From: Sesamum alatum
Lineage: Eukaryota > Streptophyta > Magnoliopsida > Lamiales > Pedaliaceae
Direction: 5' to 3'
Assembly (NCBI GenBank): GCA_034509735.1
Contig: JACGWO010000006.1
Coordinates: forward strand, 10,803,001 to 10,867,000
DNA length: 64,000 bases
Shown here: piece by piece, positions 54,299 to 63,670 of the stretch
Numbering within the stretch: the stretch's first letter is position 1
How the letters are laid out: the number at the start of each line of letters is the position of its first letter
The notes under the pieces: generated by a model
Told to the model about the DNA's origin: nothing
Seen by the model: only the letters and a program-made list of their open reading frames with translations
Database searches by the model: none
Made by a program: the position numbers and the translations under genes

Positions 54299-55346
54299 TC
54301 TATATCTATACTCTATATAAATGTGTGAATATTCAAGTTGTTTGTTCCCCATTGTGAAAAGACAAATATACCCTCATTTAAATATTATTAGTTATTATAT
54401 TACAGATTATGGAATTTTTAACAATTTAGAGTTCTAAATATTCTAAACCTCCTCCATATAAATTTAGGATAAAGAACCTAAATCGTGAATCATGAATGAA
54501 TCTAATTACACAAAATTTTAATAACCTGCTTCTAATCGTGAATCATGAATGAGCCTAATTACACAAACCTATCACGTATTAAATTTTAATAACATTCATA
54601 GAAAGTTATATTATAAAATTAGTTATAGAAAAAATAAAATTCTATAAGAAAAATGTTTAAGAGTCTTAGTCTATAAGAAAATTCTATAACATACATTATA
54701 GGATCTTACAATACAAATATTGGTACTATGGTCCAATTTGATTATAGTTTGATAACAATAGTCAATACATAATTAGTTTGTAATAGTGTCTATAAATTAA
54801 AAATAAATGACAATCAAATACGGTAGTAAAAGAAAAAACATACAACACACACATACAAAATATCACAAATCATAAAACAAAATTAAACAACAGAAAATAG
54901 GCATAATAAAACCTACAAATAAAATTGATCAATTTATTTTATTAAATTGAAATTTCTTCTATCAGAGATAAGGAGCTTTGACTAATTATTTTTATTTTAA
55001 TATTAATTTTTCGAATATTATTATTTTATATTTTCATATTATAATTGGTTTGATACATAATAATGAAATAATCGTTAGTGAATATACGAAATACAAAATT
55101 TCAATTTTGGGGAATATATTTATATTCAATAGTACCAATTAAATTTAGAAAGTGAATTACAAATAATAGAATTGAATTATTTCCTTATCAATTTTAACAA
55201 TTATTATCAATTTTTTTGAAAATATAATTGTATAATACTAATATTTCAATGAAAAGAATATGAATAATATTGTGAACTTAACATAAATGATATATTTATT
55301 TTTAAAAATATATTTGTACACGTGCATCGTACGTCATGCTTTCTAG
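54299..55346 (+). mobile_element. Candidate non-autonomous Helitron
   Basis: The right end has a short palindrome (ACGTGCATCGTACGT) followed by a spacer and CTAG, then T, as Helitron ends do (CTRR after a hairpin, insertion between A and T). The left end is read as TCTATATCTATACTC at 54299, after A. The 1048-bp interior is AT-rich with no rep/helicase gene. There is no target duplication, as expected for Helitrons. The left end is the less certain. Confidence 0.5.
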
Positions 55347-55768
55347 TAAAATAAATAGCTCAATTTGTATACCATCTTTTAAATAAAATACAAAACGTAA
55401 TTAAATATGAAATGATAAATTAAATCCAATAATGCCACCCGATGTATTTCAGTAAAAAGACATTCCATTTTAACCACACACCCCAAGCTCAAACTTCATT
55501 TATATTAGCGACTAAAGCACATCAGATGTATGTACATACTTAGTTATTTATTTATTTATTTAAATCGATAAAGAAGAAAGATTGAAATAAATAATTTGAT
55601 CAAAATTAATAAAATGAATTTAAAACGTTAAATGTATATACATAAAAAAAAATAATGGTGGTTATTTGTTGTAGAAATAAATATAGTTGTAGACATTTCA
55701 GGCAATCCACGTTTTGTCAATCATGATAGTTATTTTAGGATTCTCCCCTTTAGTAAATGTATATTTGT

Positions 55769-56021
55769 TGGGAAAATAATATTTTTAGTCCTGCAAGAAG
55801 AGAACTGAGAATTTTTGTTACGTAGGAGTCCATTTTGCTAAGTTAATCTTATCATGTAATTTTAAATATTTCATATTGATGACAATGATGACTAAAATTT
55901 GTTAAAATGGTCAAAAAAAGTGAATATGACCTTTTTCTAATTCTAGCAAATTCGGTCATTTTTGTTTTTCATGTGCTAAATTTTGAAAATTACATGACAA
56001 AACTACTAAAATGAATTCATA
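55769..56021. mobile_element. Truncated foldback MITE, split by a CACTA element
   Basis: The left arm starts GGGAAAATAATATTTTTAGT. The interior (CTAAAATTTGTTAAAATGGT followed by CAAAAAAAGTGAATATGAC) matches the family at 60807-61135. At 56021 the CACTA element begins and the right end is not seen downstream. Confidence 0.55.
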
Positions 56022-56322
56022 CACTAGGAAAAAAAAATTAATATTAGCTACATTTTTAATGACTATGACCAAAAAACTGTGATAGGTAACTACTATTAGC
56101 TACGTAGTCGTACGGTTAATAAAAAATCGATACAAAAATTAACTTTTCTGTCATGAAAAACTTATTTGCCACAACTAAGAGCCGTGATAAAAGCATTCAC
56201 CATTGCTTTTAGCCATGATAAATGTTTTAGTCACTGCCGCAAATATCACTACCGACAAACATTATCTGACTGTAGTCAATGACTAGTTGCTACTGCTATT
56301 TAGTATTAACCAATTCTTTTTA
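56022..56322. mobile_element. CACTA-type MITE, 3' end missing
   Basis: It starts CACTAGGAAAAAAAAATTAA and follows the interior of the 13033-13348 element (CTACATTTTTAATGACTATG, CCATGAAAA-like CATGAAAAACTTATTTGCCA, GTAGTCAATGACTAGTTGCT, TTTAGTATTAACCA). The right terminus TTAGTG is absent: a foldback MITE starts within its last part at 56323. Confidence 0.75.
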
Positions 56323-56820
56323 GGGTTAATTACACTTACACCCCCTCTGAGAATGTATAATTACACTTTACCAAAAAAAAATTTGAAATTATACTTACAC
56401 CCCCTCCGAAAATTCTCTGTTTACACCTGACCCCCATCTGTTAGAGTTTGGACGAAAAATCTTCACGTCAACAAAAATAATTACACAAATTTTCAATTTT
56501 CCCCATCATTTAACATTCTCATATATATTTTTGTACTTATAAGAGGATAAGTGTAAGGTATATGTATGGAGTGAGGCCAATATTATTATATTTTTTTCTT
56601 ATAAGTACAAAATTATTGCACGAGAATGTTAAATGAGAGGTAAAATTAAAAATTTATGTAATTATTTTTGTTGAAATGAACATTTTCCGCCCAAACCTTA
56701 ACGAATGGAGGTCAGGTGTAAACAAAGAATTTTTAGAGAGGGTGTAAATGTAATTTCAAAACTTCTTTAGGGGAAAGTGTAATTATGCATTTTCAGAGGG
56801 GGTCTAAATATAATTAACCC
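56323..56820. mobile_element. Foldback MITE, 498 bp, complete
   Basis: Left end GGGTTAATTACACTTACACC; right end, inverted, GGGTTAATTATATTTAGACC. The two arms extend to almost the middle (CTCTGAGAATGTATAATTAC against CTCTGAAAATGCATAATTAC), with a loop around 56530-56600 that itself contains CTTATAAG. The flanks TTCTTTTTA and TTCTTTTAT are a 9-bp duplication with one T of slippage. The intron copy at 63670 shares the loop (GTACTTATAAGAGGATAA). Confidence 0.88.
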
Positions 56821-57366
56821 TTCTTTTATGTATTTTTATAACGAAACTTAACTATAATATTAACATCTATACCTTGAATTTATGATCTAATAACCAAAAA
56901 TAGCAGAACATAGCTTATTTCCACATAACCTAGAGAACAAAATACTGCAATTAAACCAACCCATTGAGATTAAAATAGTAAGATATTTTCTAACCAATTT
57001 TTAATTAAAGTTCCGAAGGGGTGTAATTAATTATACATGCATCTTCCCAGACAAACACATATATATATATATATATATATATGCTGATGAAATTCACCAA
57101 TCTGCTGACCTCCCTTTTTTCAATTACAATTAATTCTTTTGGTCATTGGCATAGTTTGAATTTCGAGAGAGAGAGAAAGAGATTCCCCATGAAATGAAGA
57201 AAACCAGAGAGGGATATAATCCCAATTGGTGGCATGGCTGAGTGCTTCGGCCAGGTGTTGAAAACCCTACTTTTAACATCAATCTTTGTAGTTTCCTTTG
57301 TCCTCTTCTTTTACTCATTTTCAATTTATTTTCTCACCTCACAGCCAAACAAAATATAAAATAAAA
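56821..57366. other. Non-coding flank
   Basis: AT-rich, with an (AT)n run at 57059-57082. The 64-codon frame at 57130-57324 minus has no recognised domain. No gene is seen. Confidence 0.45.
57059..57082. repeat. (AT)n microsatellite
   Basis: About 12 AT units between unrelated flanks. Confidence 0.85.
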
Positions 57367-58072
57367 GGCAAATTTTCAACTACCTCCAACGAGGTTTAGT
57401 GTAATTATGAATACTCTCTTATTGTTTGAAAAATCACAAATAAATTTCTCAAATGGAAAATAATTGTATAGCTCCTAAACGAAAATGTAAAAGGTACTAC
57501 CTTACCTTTGTTGAATTTTTTATTCTTTCAAAAAAAAATATTTGAAAAAATATCAAAAAATCTGAAAGTGGGTAAAATAAATGAACCACAGAGAATATCA
57601 GTTAATAAAAATATTTTAAAAAATTCTAAAACATTTATTAAATTATAACTTATAATTCAAAAAGGCATTTTCGGCAATTCACCACAAAAAATGGATGAAA
57701 ACCTAACAAACGGGTTCATTGTTTACTACAAGAAAAACGCTCAATAGCAGCAAAAAAAAATCAGTTTCGAGCTAATTAGCAAGTAAAATTCTCGTTGCTA
57801 ATATATTATTTAATATAAGAAATATATTTGCTAACAAATTTAGCAACGAAAATTTTACTTGCTAATAAATGTAGCAACAAATTGTTTAAAATATATATTA
57901 AGTGGTGTAGATTAGCAACGAGAATTTTACTTGCTAATTAGCTCAACGTTGATTTCAGCAACAAATTTTTTCATTGGTATTAAGCTATTTTCTTGTAGTG
58001 GTTAGACGGACATTAAAGTTAGAAGGTATTTATAATTTTTCAAACATAAGAAAAAGTGGTTGTAATGCACCC
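57367..58072. mobile_element. Foldback MITE, split by a CACTA MITE
   Basis: Left arm GGCAAATTTTCAACTACCTC then GTAATTATGAATACTCTCTT and TGTTTGAAAAATCACAAAT. Right end inverted: GGGTGCATTACAACCACTTT then TATGTTTGAAAAATTATAAA. Flanks AAAATAAAA and TAAAATAGA only roughly agree. The CACTA element at 57724-58000 sits in its centre, just after CGGGTTCATTGTT. Confidence 0.75.
57724..58000. mobile_element. CACTA MITE with CACTACAAGAAAA ends, 277 bp
   Basis: The right end, inverted, reads CACTACAAGAAAATAGCTTA; the left end is TACTACAAGAAAAACGCT, with the first C changed to T. GTT flanks both sides (57721-57723 and 58001-58003), the 3-bp duplication of CACTA elements. The interior has inverted copies of GCAAGTAAAATTCTCGTTGC (57779 on) and TTAGCAACGAGAATTTTACT (57913 on). 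It is inserted in a foldback MITE. Confidence 0.88.
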
Positions 58073-58189
58073 TAAAATAGAATAAGACAATGAATTACAA
58101 TATGATGCATTTTTTGTTATTCAAGATCAAAATTAAAACAAAAGAGTATACTCAATTCCCTTCTTCAGAAGTTATCATTAAAAATTAAT

Positions 58190-58330
58190 AATTCTTTTTA
58201 GTTCAGTGGTTAAAGTTAAATCCTTGAGTTCCGATTTGAGCTCGTGGCTTTGAGTTCTGCAAAAAATATAGATATTTATTTTATTTTATGTAAATTTATT
58301 ATAATTTTTTAATATTTTTTATTGTATTGA
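58190..58330 (+). repeat. Possible tRNA-derived SINE, weak
   Basis: TAGTTCAGTGGTTAAAGTTA resembles an A box, and TGGCTTTGAGTTCTGC about 40 bases on vaguely resembles a B box. No tail or target duplication was confirmed. Confidence 0.3.
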
Positions 58331-58530
58331 TCGATTGATATATTGCTCGTAAATAATTTATTAAAATATTGATTTGAAAAGGAAGTTGTCATTAAAAAAT
58401 TAGGCACTTACATAAATGGTTTCTTCTACTTCATACAACTGTGCAATAATGATACCAAGTTTCAGCACTGTAGTGCTGTTTGAGTACAGGAGGAATGAAT
58501 ATCCTCATGTCGCGTGTACAGTCATCTGCT

Positions 58531-58532
<2 letters not shown>

Positions 58533-58566
<34 letters not shown>
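58533..58566. repeat. (AT)n microsatellite
   Basis: About 17 AT units without interruption. Confidence 0.88.
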
Positions 58567-58569
<3 letters not shown>

Positions 58570-58610
58570 CTATTTTTCTTGTGATCTGATATAAAAAGAA
58601 TAGAAAATTA

Positions 58611-58857
58611 TAATTTACTCCCATGTGATATTGTAAAGAGCAATTTACCCTACTATGAAAAATAAAATAACAACTTACTTTCTTGTATTTTTTAAAATGA
58701 AACAATTTACTTCCCTCTGTTTTTTAAATGAAGAAATTTACCTTCTTAGACAGGGAGGTTAGCTTCATTTTAAAAAATTTAGGTAGGTAAATCGTTATTT
58801 CTTTTTCATAGAGGGGTAATTTGCTCGTTTGTAATATCACAGAGGGATAAATTGCAT
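58611..58857. mobile_element. Foldback MITE, about 250 bp
   Basis: Left arm TAATTTACTCCCATGTGATA then AGCAATTTACCCTACTATGA; right end inverted: GCAATTTATCCCTCTGTGAT then AGCAAATTACCCCTCTATGA. The arms reach nearly to the centre, so the element can form a long hairpin. Target duplication is unclear. Confidence 0.72.
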
Positions 58858-59407
58858 TAAATCTTATATATATATATATATATTACTTTATTGTTTTAAA
58901 TAAAATTATTTATTTTTTACGATAAGATCATTTATTTATTTATTTATTTATTTATTTGCATATAGAAATATTATATCATTCTCTCGCTCGAAATAATATG
59001 TGACATCACTAATTCTCAACTAGTTAATTTTAAAAAAAAAGTACTATAAAAAAAAAAAGTTGAATTAATCCTGCATTATAAATAACAACAATTTAAAAAT
59101 TCTGATAATCAATATTATCTATACATCCAAATAAAATCAATTCAAAACTTAATTTCTGACAAAATTAATCAATATTTTATCGTAATTTTAGCTACAGTCA
59201 AAATATTTGCTAGCTATTGTCAAAATATTTACTATAGTCTTTAGCTACGGTCAAAAATATTTTCGTGATTTTTATCTGTGATTAATATTTTGACCTCACC
59301 TACAAAAACAATGACTCATAGGCATTGTGTACTTTGATTAATTAGTATTCATAATAATTCTTCACTTTCGACCATGATAATCAAGACGAAAACTCATATT
59401 TCTTTTA

Positions 59408-59700
59408 GGGAATAATTTCACTTAACTTTGGTCCCCTAAGTTAGTCACTTAATCAGTTTTGGTACCTCATATTCCAACCTCATTAATTTCTATCTTCATA
59501 TTTTCTTAAAATGATTAAAGTTAATCTTGAGCGTTAGTTGACCGTCGAAACTAACATAATAACCTTTTTGGAGGGGAAAAAATGCGACAAACCAACAATA
59601 AAAGTAAAAAATTAACAGTCTCTTACCTGTCATAGAGGGAAAAAAATATAACAAAAGTGATTTAGTGACTAACTTAGAAAACTGAAAGTGAAATTGTCCC
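59408..59700. mobile_element. Foldback MITE, 293 bp, 9-bp duplication with one mismatch
   Basis: Left end GGGAATAATTTCACTTAACT then CTAAGTTAGTCACTTAATCA; right end inverted GGGACAATTTCACTTTCAGT then CTAAGTTAGTCACTAAATCA. Flanks TTTCTTTTA (59399-59407) and TTTTTTTTA (59701-59709) fit a 9-bp duplication with one difference. Confidence 0.82.
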
Positions 59701-59794
59701 TTTTTTTTAGTAAAGTCGTGTAAAAATACTTAAAAACTTGTGATTTTTGTAACTTTTATTTGAAATGGAACTTCAAATAAAATGAGAAGCGTGA

Positions 59795-60061
59795 TTTTTT
59801 TTTTTTTTTTAATTAGAAGCGATGAATTTTATTAATTGACAGTAAAGTGATTACATTCAGTCCTGTGGGCTATCAATAACGAATATAGAGACAATTACAA
59901 ATAATAATATCACATAAACTAAGACCTAGCTATTACAACAACAAATCATACCTACTATACAATAAAAACAATTAACATTATCCAATGCAGGGGTTTGAAC
60001 CCATGACCTCTAAGATCATGAGATTTTAACTTTGCCAACTAAATTATGCATATCGACAATT
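59795..60061 (-). mobile_element. tRNA-derived SINE with poly-A tail and target duplication
   Basis: On the minus strand the element starts near 60061. It shows an A-box-like TAGTTGGCAAAG and a clear B box (GGTTCAAACCC within CATGGGTTCAAACCCCTG), then a non-tRNA body, and ends in 16 A (T run 59795-59810 on the plus strand). The flanks are AATGAGAAGCGTGA (59781-59794) and AATTAGAAGCGTGA (60058-60071), 13 of 14 identical; the first four bases of the right copy may belong to the element. This is a complete pol III-type SINE about 267 bp long, mobilised by a LINE in trans. Confidence 0.88.
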
Positions 60062-60806
60062 AGAAGCGTGAGTTGGGGCGGGGGAGATACACTTGGTGTA
60101 AACAAACAAAATAAAAGAAAAGAACAAAGTTGAAGGTGAGTGAATTAGGTGAATCAACACCACACTGTTTTTGTTTCTTCATTTTCCCACTTTTTTCGCT
60201 CTTCCCCAATTTGGTAAACCACTTTAGTTTACCAGCAAAGGGAAACCGTACCCCTGTTCTCCTCACTCTTCTTTTTCATTTATTAGCTGTTGTGGTGCGT
60301 TATTTTTGTGTGTATATAATAAATAATTATTTATATTTTAATATATATATATATATTACATTAAAAAAATAAAAAAAAAATTATCTGTTAATGTAAATTT
60401 GAAAAATTGAATAAATTAATTATCTTATCAATTAAAGACATTTTTTATATTATAAAAAAGTGGTACTAGAATGTCATTAACCGACAGTTATAAAATGTGG
60501 ATGGTTTTTTTTTTATATATATTAGGATAGATTTTTTTTTTTTTTTTATCACAAATGTGTTCGTCCCACATTAAAAATGAAAGTAATCATGTATCATGTT
60601 TAGAGCAGGAGGAGCAAAAGAGTTAAACCATTATCAAAAAGTGTGATTATAAGATTTTGACACTATTCATTGTCAAGAATTTATTTAAAATTCAACTCGC
60701 TTATCATTGAATCAACAAATTACTGATTCATACTTTTATTCTATGATAAAAATCTTCTATTATACTTTTAATATTTTATATTTATTTGACACCCATATAT
60801 ATAGTA

Positions 60807-61135
60807 GGAGAAATTGTAATTTTAGTCATTTAAGTATGAGTTTGATAATTTTAGTCCTGTATGAATTCATTTTGATAATTTTGTCCAATAACTTTAAAAA
60901 TTTTGCAAATTAAGAATGAAATGGCTGAAATTTGTTAAAACGGTCGAAAAAGTGCACGTGAGATTATGGAACTAGCTTAATTGGTGCACTTTTTTTGGCC
61001 ATTTTAACAAATTGCCATTTTATGTTCTCAAATACAAAAATGTTAAAATCACTAAGACAAAGTTTTATAAAATGAATTAGTGCAAAACTAAAATTTCCAA
61101 CCATATACATACGATATTAAAATTACAATTTCCCC
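60807..61135. mobile_element. Foldback MITE, about 330 bp
   Basis: Left GGAGAAATTGTAATTTTAGT; right end inverted GGGGAAATTGTAATTTTAAT. Flanks ATATATAGTA and ATACCTAGTA share 8 of 10. The interior has CTGAAATTTGTTAAAACGGT and AGTGCAC/GTGCACTTTTTTT inverted words near the centre (60952-60994). It ends about 300 bp before the WRI1-like start codon. Confidence 0.75.
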
Positions 61136-61149
61136 ATACCTAGTATGCA

Positions 61150-61430
61150 GCTTCACTTATAAATTACAATTCCATTTATTATAGTTTTAATTTCAAAAAG
61201 AATACATGTCAAATTATATATTAATATGGCATTATATGTAACACGAAAGTGTGATAAAAGATGCTCTGATTTCTCCACCCCACCCCCCCTCTTTTTCCTC
61301 CTGTTCTTCGATACCCCACCAACCCACCCATCTTTACACACACTTCCACCCTGACTGCGTGTGTCATCACCTCATCACTCCCTCCTCCATCTCTCCTCCT
61401 GTAGAGAGAGAAAAGAAGAGAGAGAGAGAG
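61150..61430 (+). promoter_or_regulatory. Proximal promoter and 5' UTR of the WRI1-like gene
   Basis: The stretch holds a TATAAATTA at 61158 and a second TA-rich box (TATATATTAATA at about 61215). It is followed by a pyrimidine-rich region (61265-61400) with CT-rich Y-patch features, and a GA-rich leader (GAGAGAGAAAAGAAGAGAGA) right before the ATG at 61431. Which TATA is used is not decidable from sequence. An in-frame upstream ATG at 61251 has no stop before 61431, but I favour 61431 (see rejected items). The MITE at 60807-61135 marks the upstream border. Confidence 0.45.
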
Positions 61431-63557
61431 ATGAAGAGGAGGTCCCCTTCTTATTCTTGTTCTTCTTCCTCATCATCTTCCTGCATTCGGTCACCGGTCA
61501 CACAGACTCAATCCAAGACCGCTAAATCTCTCCCGCAGCAGCCCAAGAAACCGAAACGCGTTAGAGCTAAGAAACCTGTGACCGACAATACCGCCACCTC
61601 TCCTAAATCAAGAAGCTCCATTTACAGAGGCGTCACAAGGTATACATACACATATACATACACACACTCACAGACACATCTGAAATATTAATTATTTTTT
61701 ATTTTTATTTTGATCCCAGATGGAAAATGGTGAATTGGGTTTGTTTGCATGTTGGATTTGCATGCATGGAATTTTTATTTTCTAAATTTGGAAAGAAAAT
61801 AAAATTCAAGGAAAAAACATAATTTATTTTTTTTCGGTATGAATAATAATAATGGTGGTGGTGGTGGTGGTGCAGGCATAGATGGACCGGGAGGTTTGAG
61901 GCTCACCTGTGGGACAAGACTACATGGAACAGCATTCAGAACAAGAGAGGAAGACAAAGTGATATTTTTTTTCTTCCTTTTTTAATATATGTTTTTGATT
62001 AAATAATCCATTTTTTTGTATTATTTTAATTTAACTTTTAGGGTGAAAAACAAGGCGAAAAAGAAAGTAGCCAAGTGGAGGAGATCTCTGACTTTAATTT
62101 TAAGATTTTGGGTAAATTGCATTGATACCCCTTAAATTAAATTTAATTACACAAATATTTTTTATCTTTGCAAAATTGTGAGTAATAGACCACTTAAATT
62201 TGTAGTTGTAATTATAAGTTCACACTATATTCAGAGACGAATTTTTTCACACACCTGTAATTTTATAAAGAATATAGGGTGTTTGTATAGCTAGGCTAGA
62301 TTTCAGGGGTTGTTGATGTAATTTACTTTTTTTAATTAGTTAGTTAATTTAATTAAATGGTCTCATATAGTTATTTAATTACAGTATATTATGCTCTTGC
62401 TTAATTTAATAAATTTAAATTCAGTATTTTGACTGTGTGGTTTTATTCCTGATCATGGTCGTGATGATCCTGGTCCACTACAACGCCCACAATTTGTCCC
62501 TTCCGCAGTCTATTTGGGTAAGTAAAGCTCACAAGCTACTTTGTTTTTTTTTTTTTTTTTAGTATTATTACATATAAAATTAATAATGTCTTTTTCATTA
62601 AAATGTGCTCGTTTATTGTGTGTGGATGCCTAGATTCAGTCAAAATTTCATTAATTATTATTTATTTATTAATTGATTTAAATATATGTAGGGGCTTATG
62701 ACAATGAGGATGATGCGGCTCGAACCTACGACTTAGCCGCCCTCAAGTACTGGGGGCCCACCACTATCCTCAACTTTCCTGTATGTATATATTATTGTTG
62801 CAATTATGTTTTTTTTTTCTCATTTTTTTATTAATTGGGTAAATTACTCTAATTTTTTCTTAAATTTGATATAATTATAAATACTTTCTGTTTGAGAAAT
62901 TATCCATATTTCTTTAGTAATAACGTCGGTCCAATAATTAACCCATTTCTTTAACTTTCGTTAGGATTTCATCCAAATTTTTATTGAATTGCTCAAAATA
63001 TCGTTTTGAATCTTGAATTGTAAACATATTTCTTTAAAAAAAATTACATATTTATTTTATAATAACATACCGTCTAACTTCAGAGTTCTATTTTTTTTTA
63101 TAATAATGTCTTTTTTTTAAAAAAAAATAAAATTTCAACAAATATAAAGTTGACATTTTTAATTATGTCATATATTGTGAATATCGATAATTTCTCAAAT
63201 AATAATGAAGTATTTGTAATTTTATCAAATCTTAGGGAACTGGGTGTATTATGTTTTTTTTAGAGGAGGCTGGGTATAATTACTCATTATTATTATTATT
63301 GTCATCATTATTAATATTATTATCATTAGTCATTAGGGATAAATGCATGCATTATTGTGTTTAATTTGACTAAAGAAAGAGAGGCGGCCAAGTAATTAAG
63401 AGGATTAACTGTTGCGTTGACTAAAAATGCAGGTGGGGTCATACACAAAAGAGCTTGAGGAAATGCAGAAATCCTCCAAGGAGGAGTATTTAGCTTCGCT
63501 TCGGCGGAGAAGCAGTGGCTTTTCAAGAGGCGTTTCCAAGTACCGCGGCGTTGCCAG
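61431..63557 (+). CDS. WRI1-like: WRINKLED1-like AP2 transcription factor, 5' part (continues beyond window)
   Basis: Exons seen: 61431-61639, 61876-61958, 62509-62517, 62692-62780 and 63433-63557; each intron has GT-AG ends and the phases join. The protein has a Ser-rich, basic N-terminus ([20 protein letters not shown], then [15 protein letters not shown], a possible nuclear localisation signal). The first AP2 domain opens [20 protein letters not shown] and holds [20 protein letters not shown] and [14 protein letters not shown], with the YRG and AYD blocks intact. The linker [20 protein letters not shown] leads to [12 protein letters not shown], the start of the second AP2 domain. WRI1-type factors activate glycolysis and fatty-acid synthesis genes in seeds or cuticle genes in other tissues; which paralogue this is cannot be told. 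No stop or frame break is seen. Confidence 0.92.
62110..62327. mobile_element. Foldback MITE in the intron before the micro-exon
   Basis: Left GGGTAAATTGCATTGATACC, right end inverted AGTAAATTACATCAACAACC. The arms share CCCCTTAAATTAAATTTAAT/CCCCTGAAATCTAGCC-like sequence. It lies about 180 bases upstream of the 9-bp exon. Confidence 0.65.
62509..62517 (+). other. WRI1-like: 9-bp micro-exon of the WRI1-like gene
   Basis: TCTATTTGG lies between an acceptor CTTCCGCAG and a donor GTAAGTA. With the A left by exon 2 (61958) it spells I-Y-L and the first base of G in RQ-IYL-GAYD. A 9-bp exon coding VYL at this spot is diagnostic of WRI1-type genes; here V reads I. The exon 2 donor is GTGATA, away from the GTAAGT consensus. 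Confidence 0.85.
62837..63283. mobile_element. Foldback MITE in the intron between exons 4 and 5
   Basis: Left GGGTAAATTACTCTAATTTT then TTTGATATAATTATAAATAC and TTTGAGAAATTATC; right side inverted: GAGTAATTATACCCAGCCTC then TTTGATAAAATTACAAATAC and TTTGAGAAATTATC. It is related to the MITE at 53819. Confidence 0.68.
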
Positions 63558-63636
63558 GTAAATACTATACGAGTATCATTATAAGAAAATATGATATTAG
63601 TGACAAAATATCGAGTGATAATTTTAAAATTGTCGC

Positions 63637-63639
<3 letters not shown>

Positions 63640-63668
<29 letters not shown>
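63640..63668. repeat. (AT)n microsatellite in the last visible intron
   Basis: About 14 AT units directly before a foldback MITE, perhaps its target site. Confidence 0.85.

Positions 63669-63669
<1 letters not shown>

Positions 63670-63670
<1 letters not shown>

Noticed and set aside
61251..61430. In-frame upstream ATG that would add 60 residues to the WRI1-like protein
   Set aside because: The extension is low-complexity (Ser/Pro/His, then Arg/Glu from the GA repeat), and WRI1-type proteins start with a short MK-(R/K) Ser-rich sequence, as at 61431.
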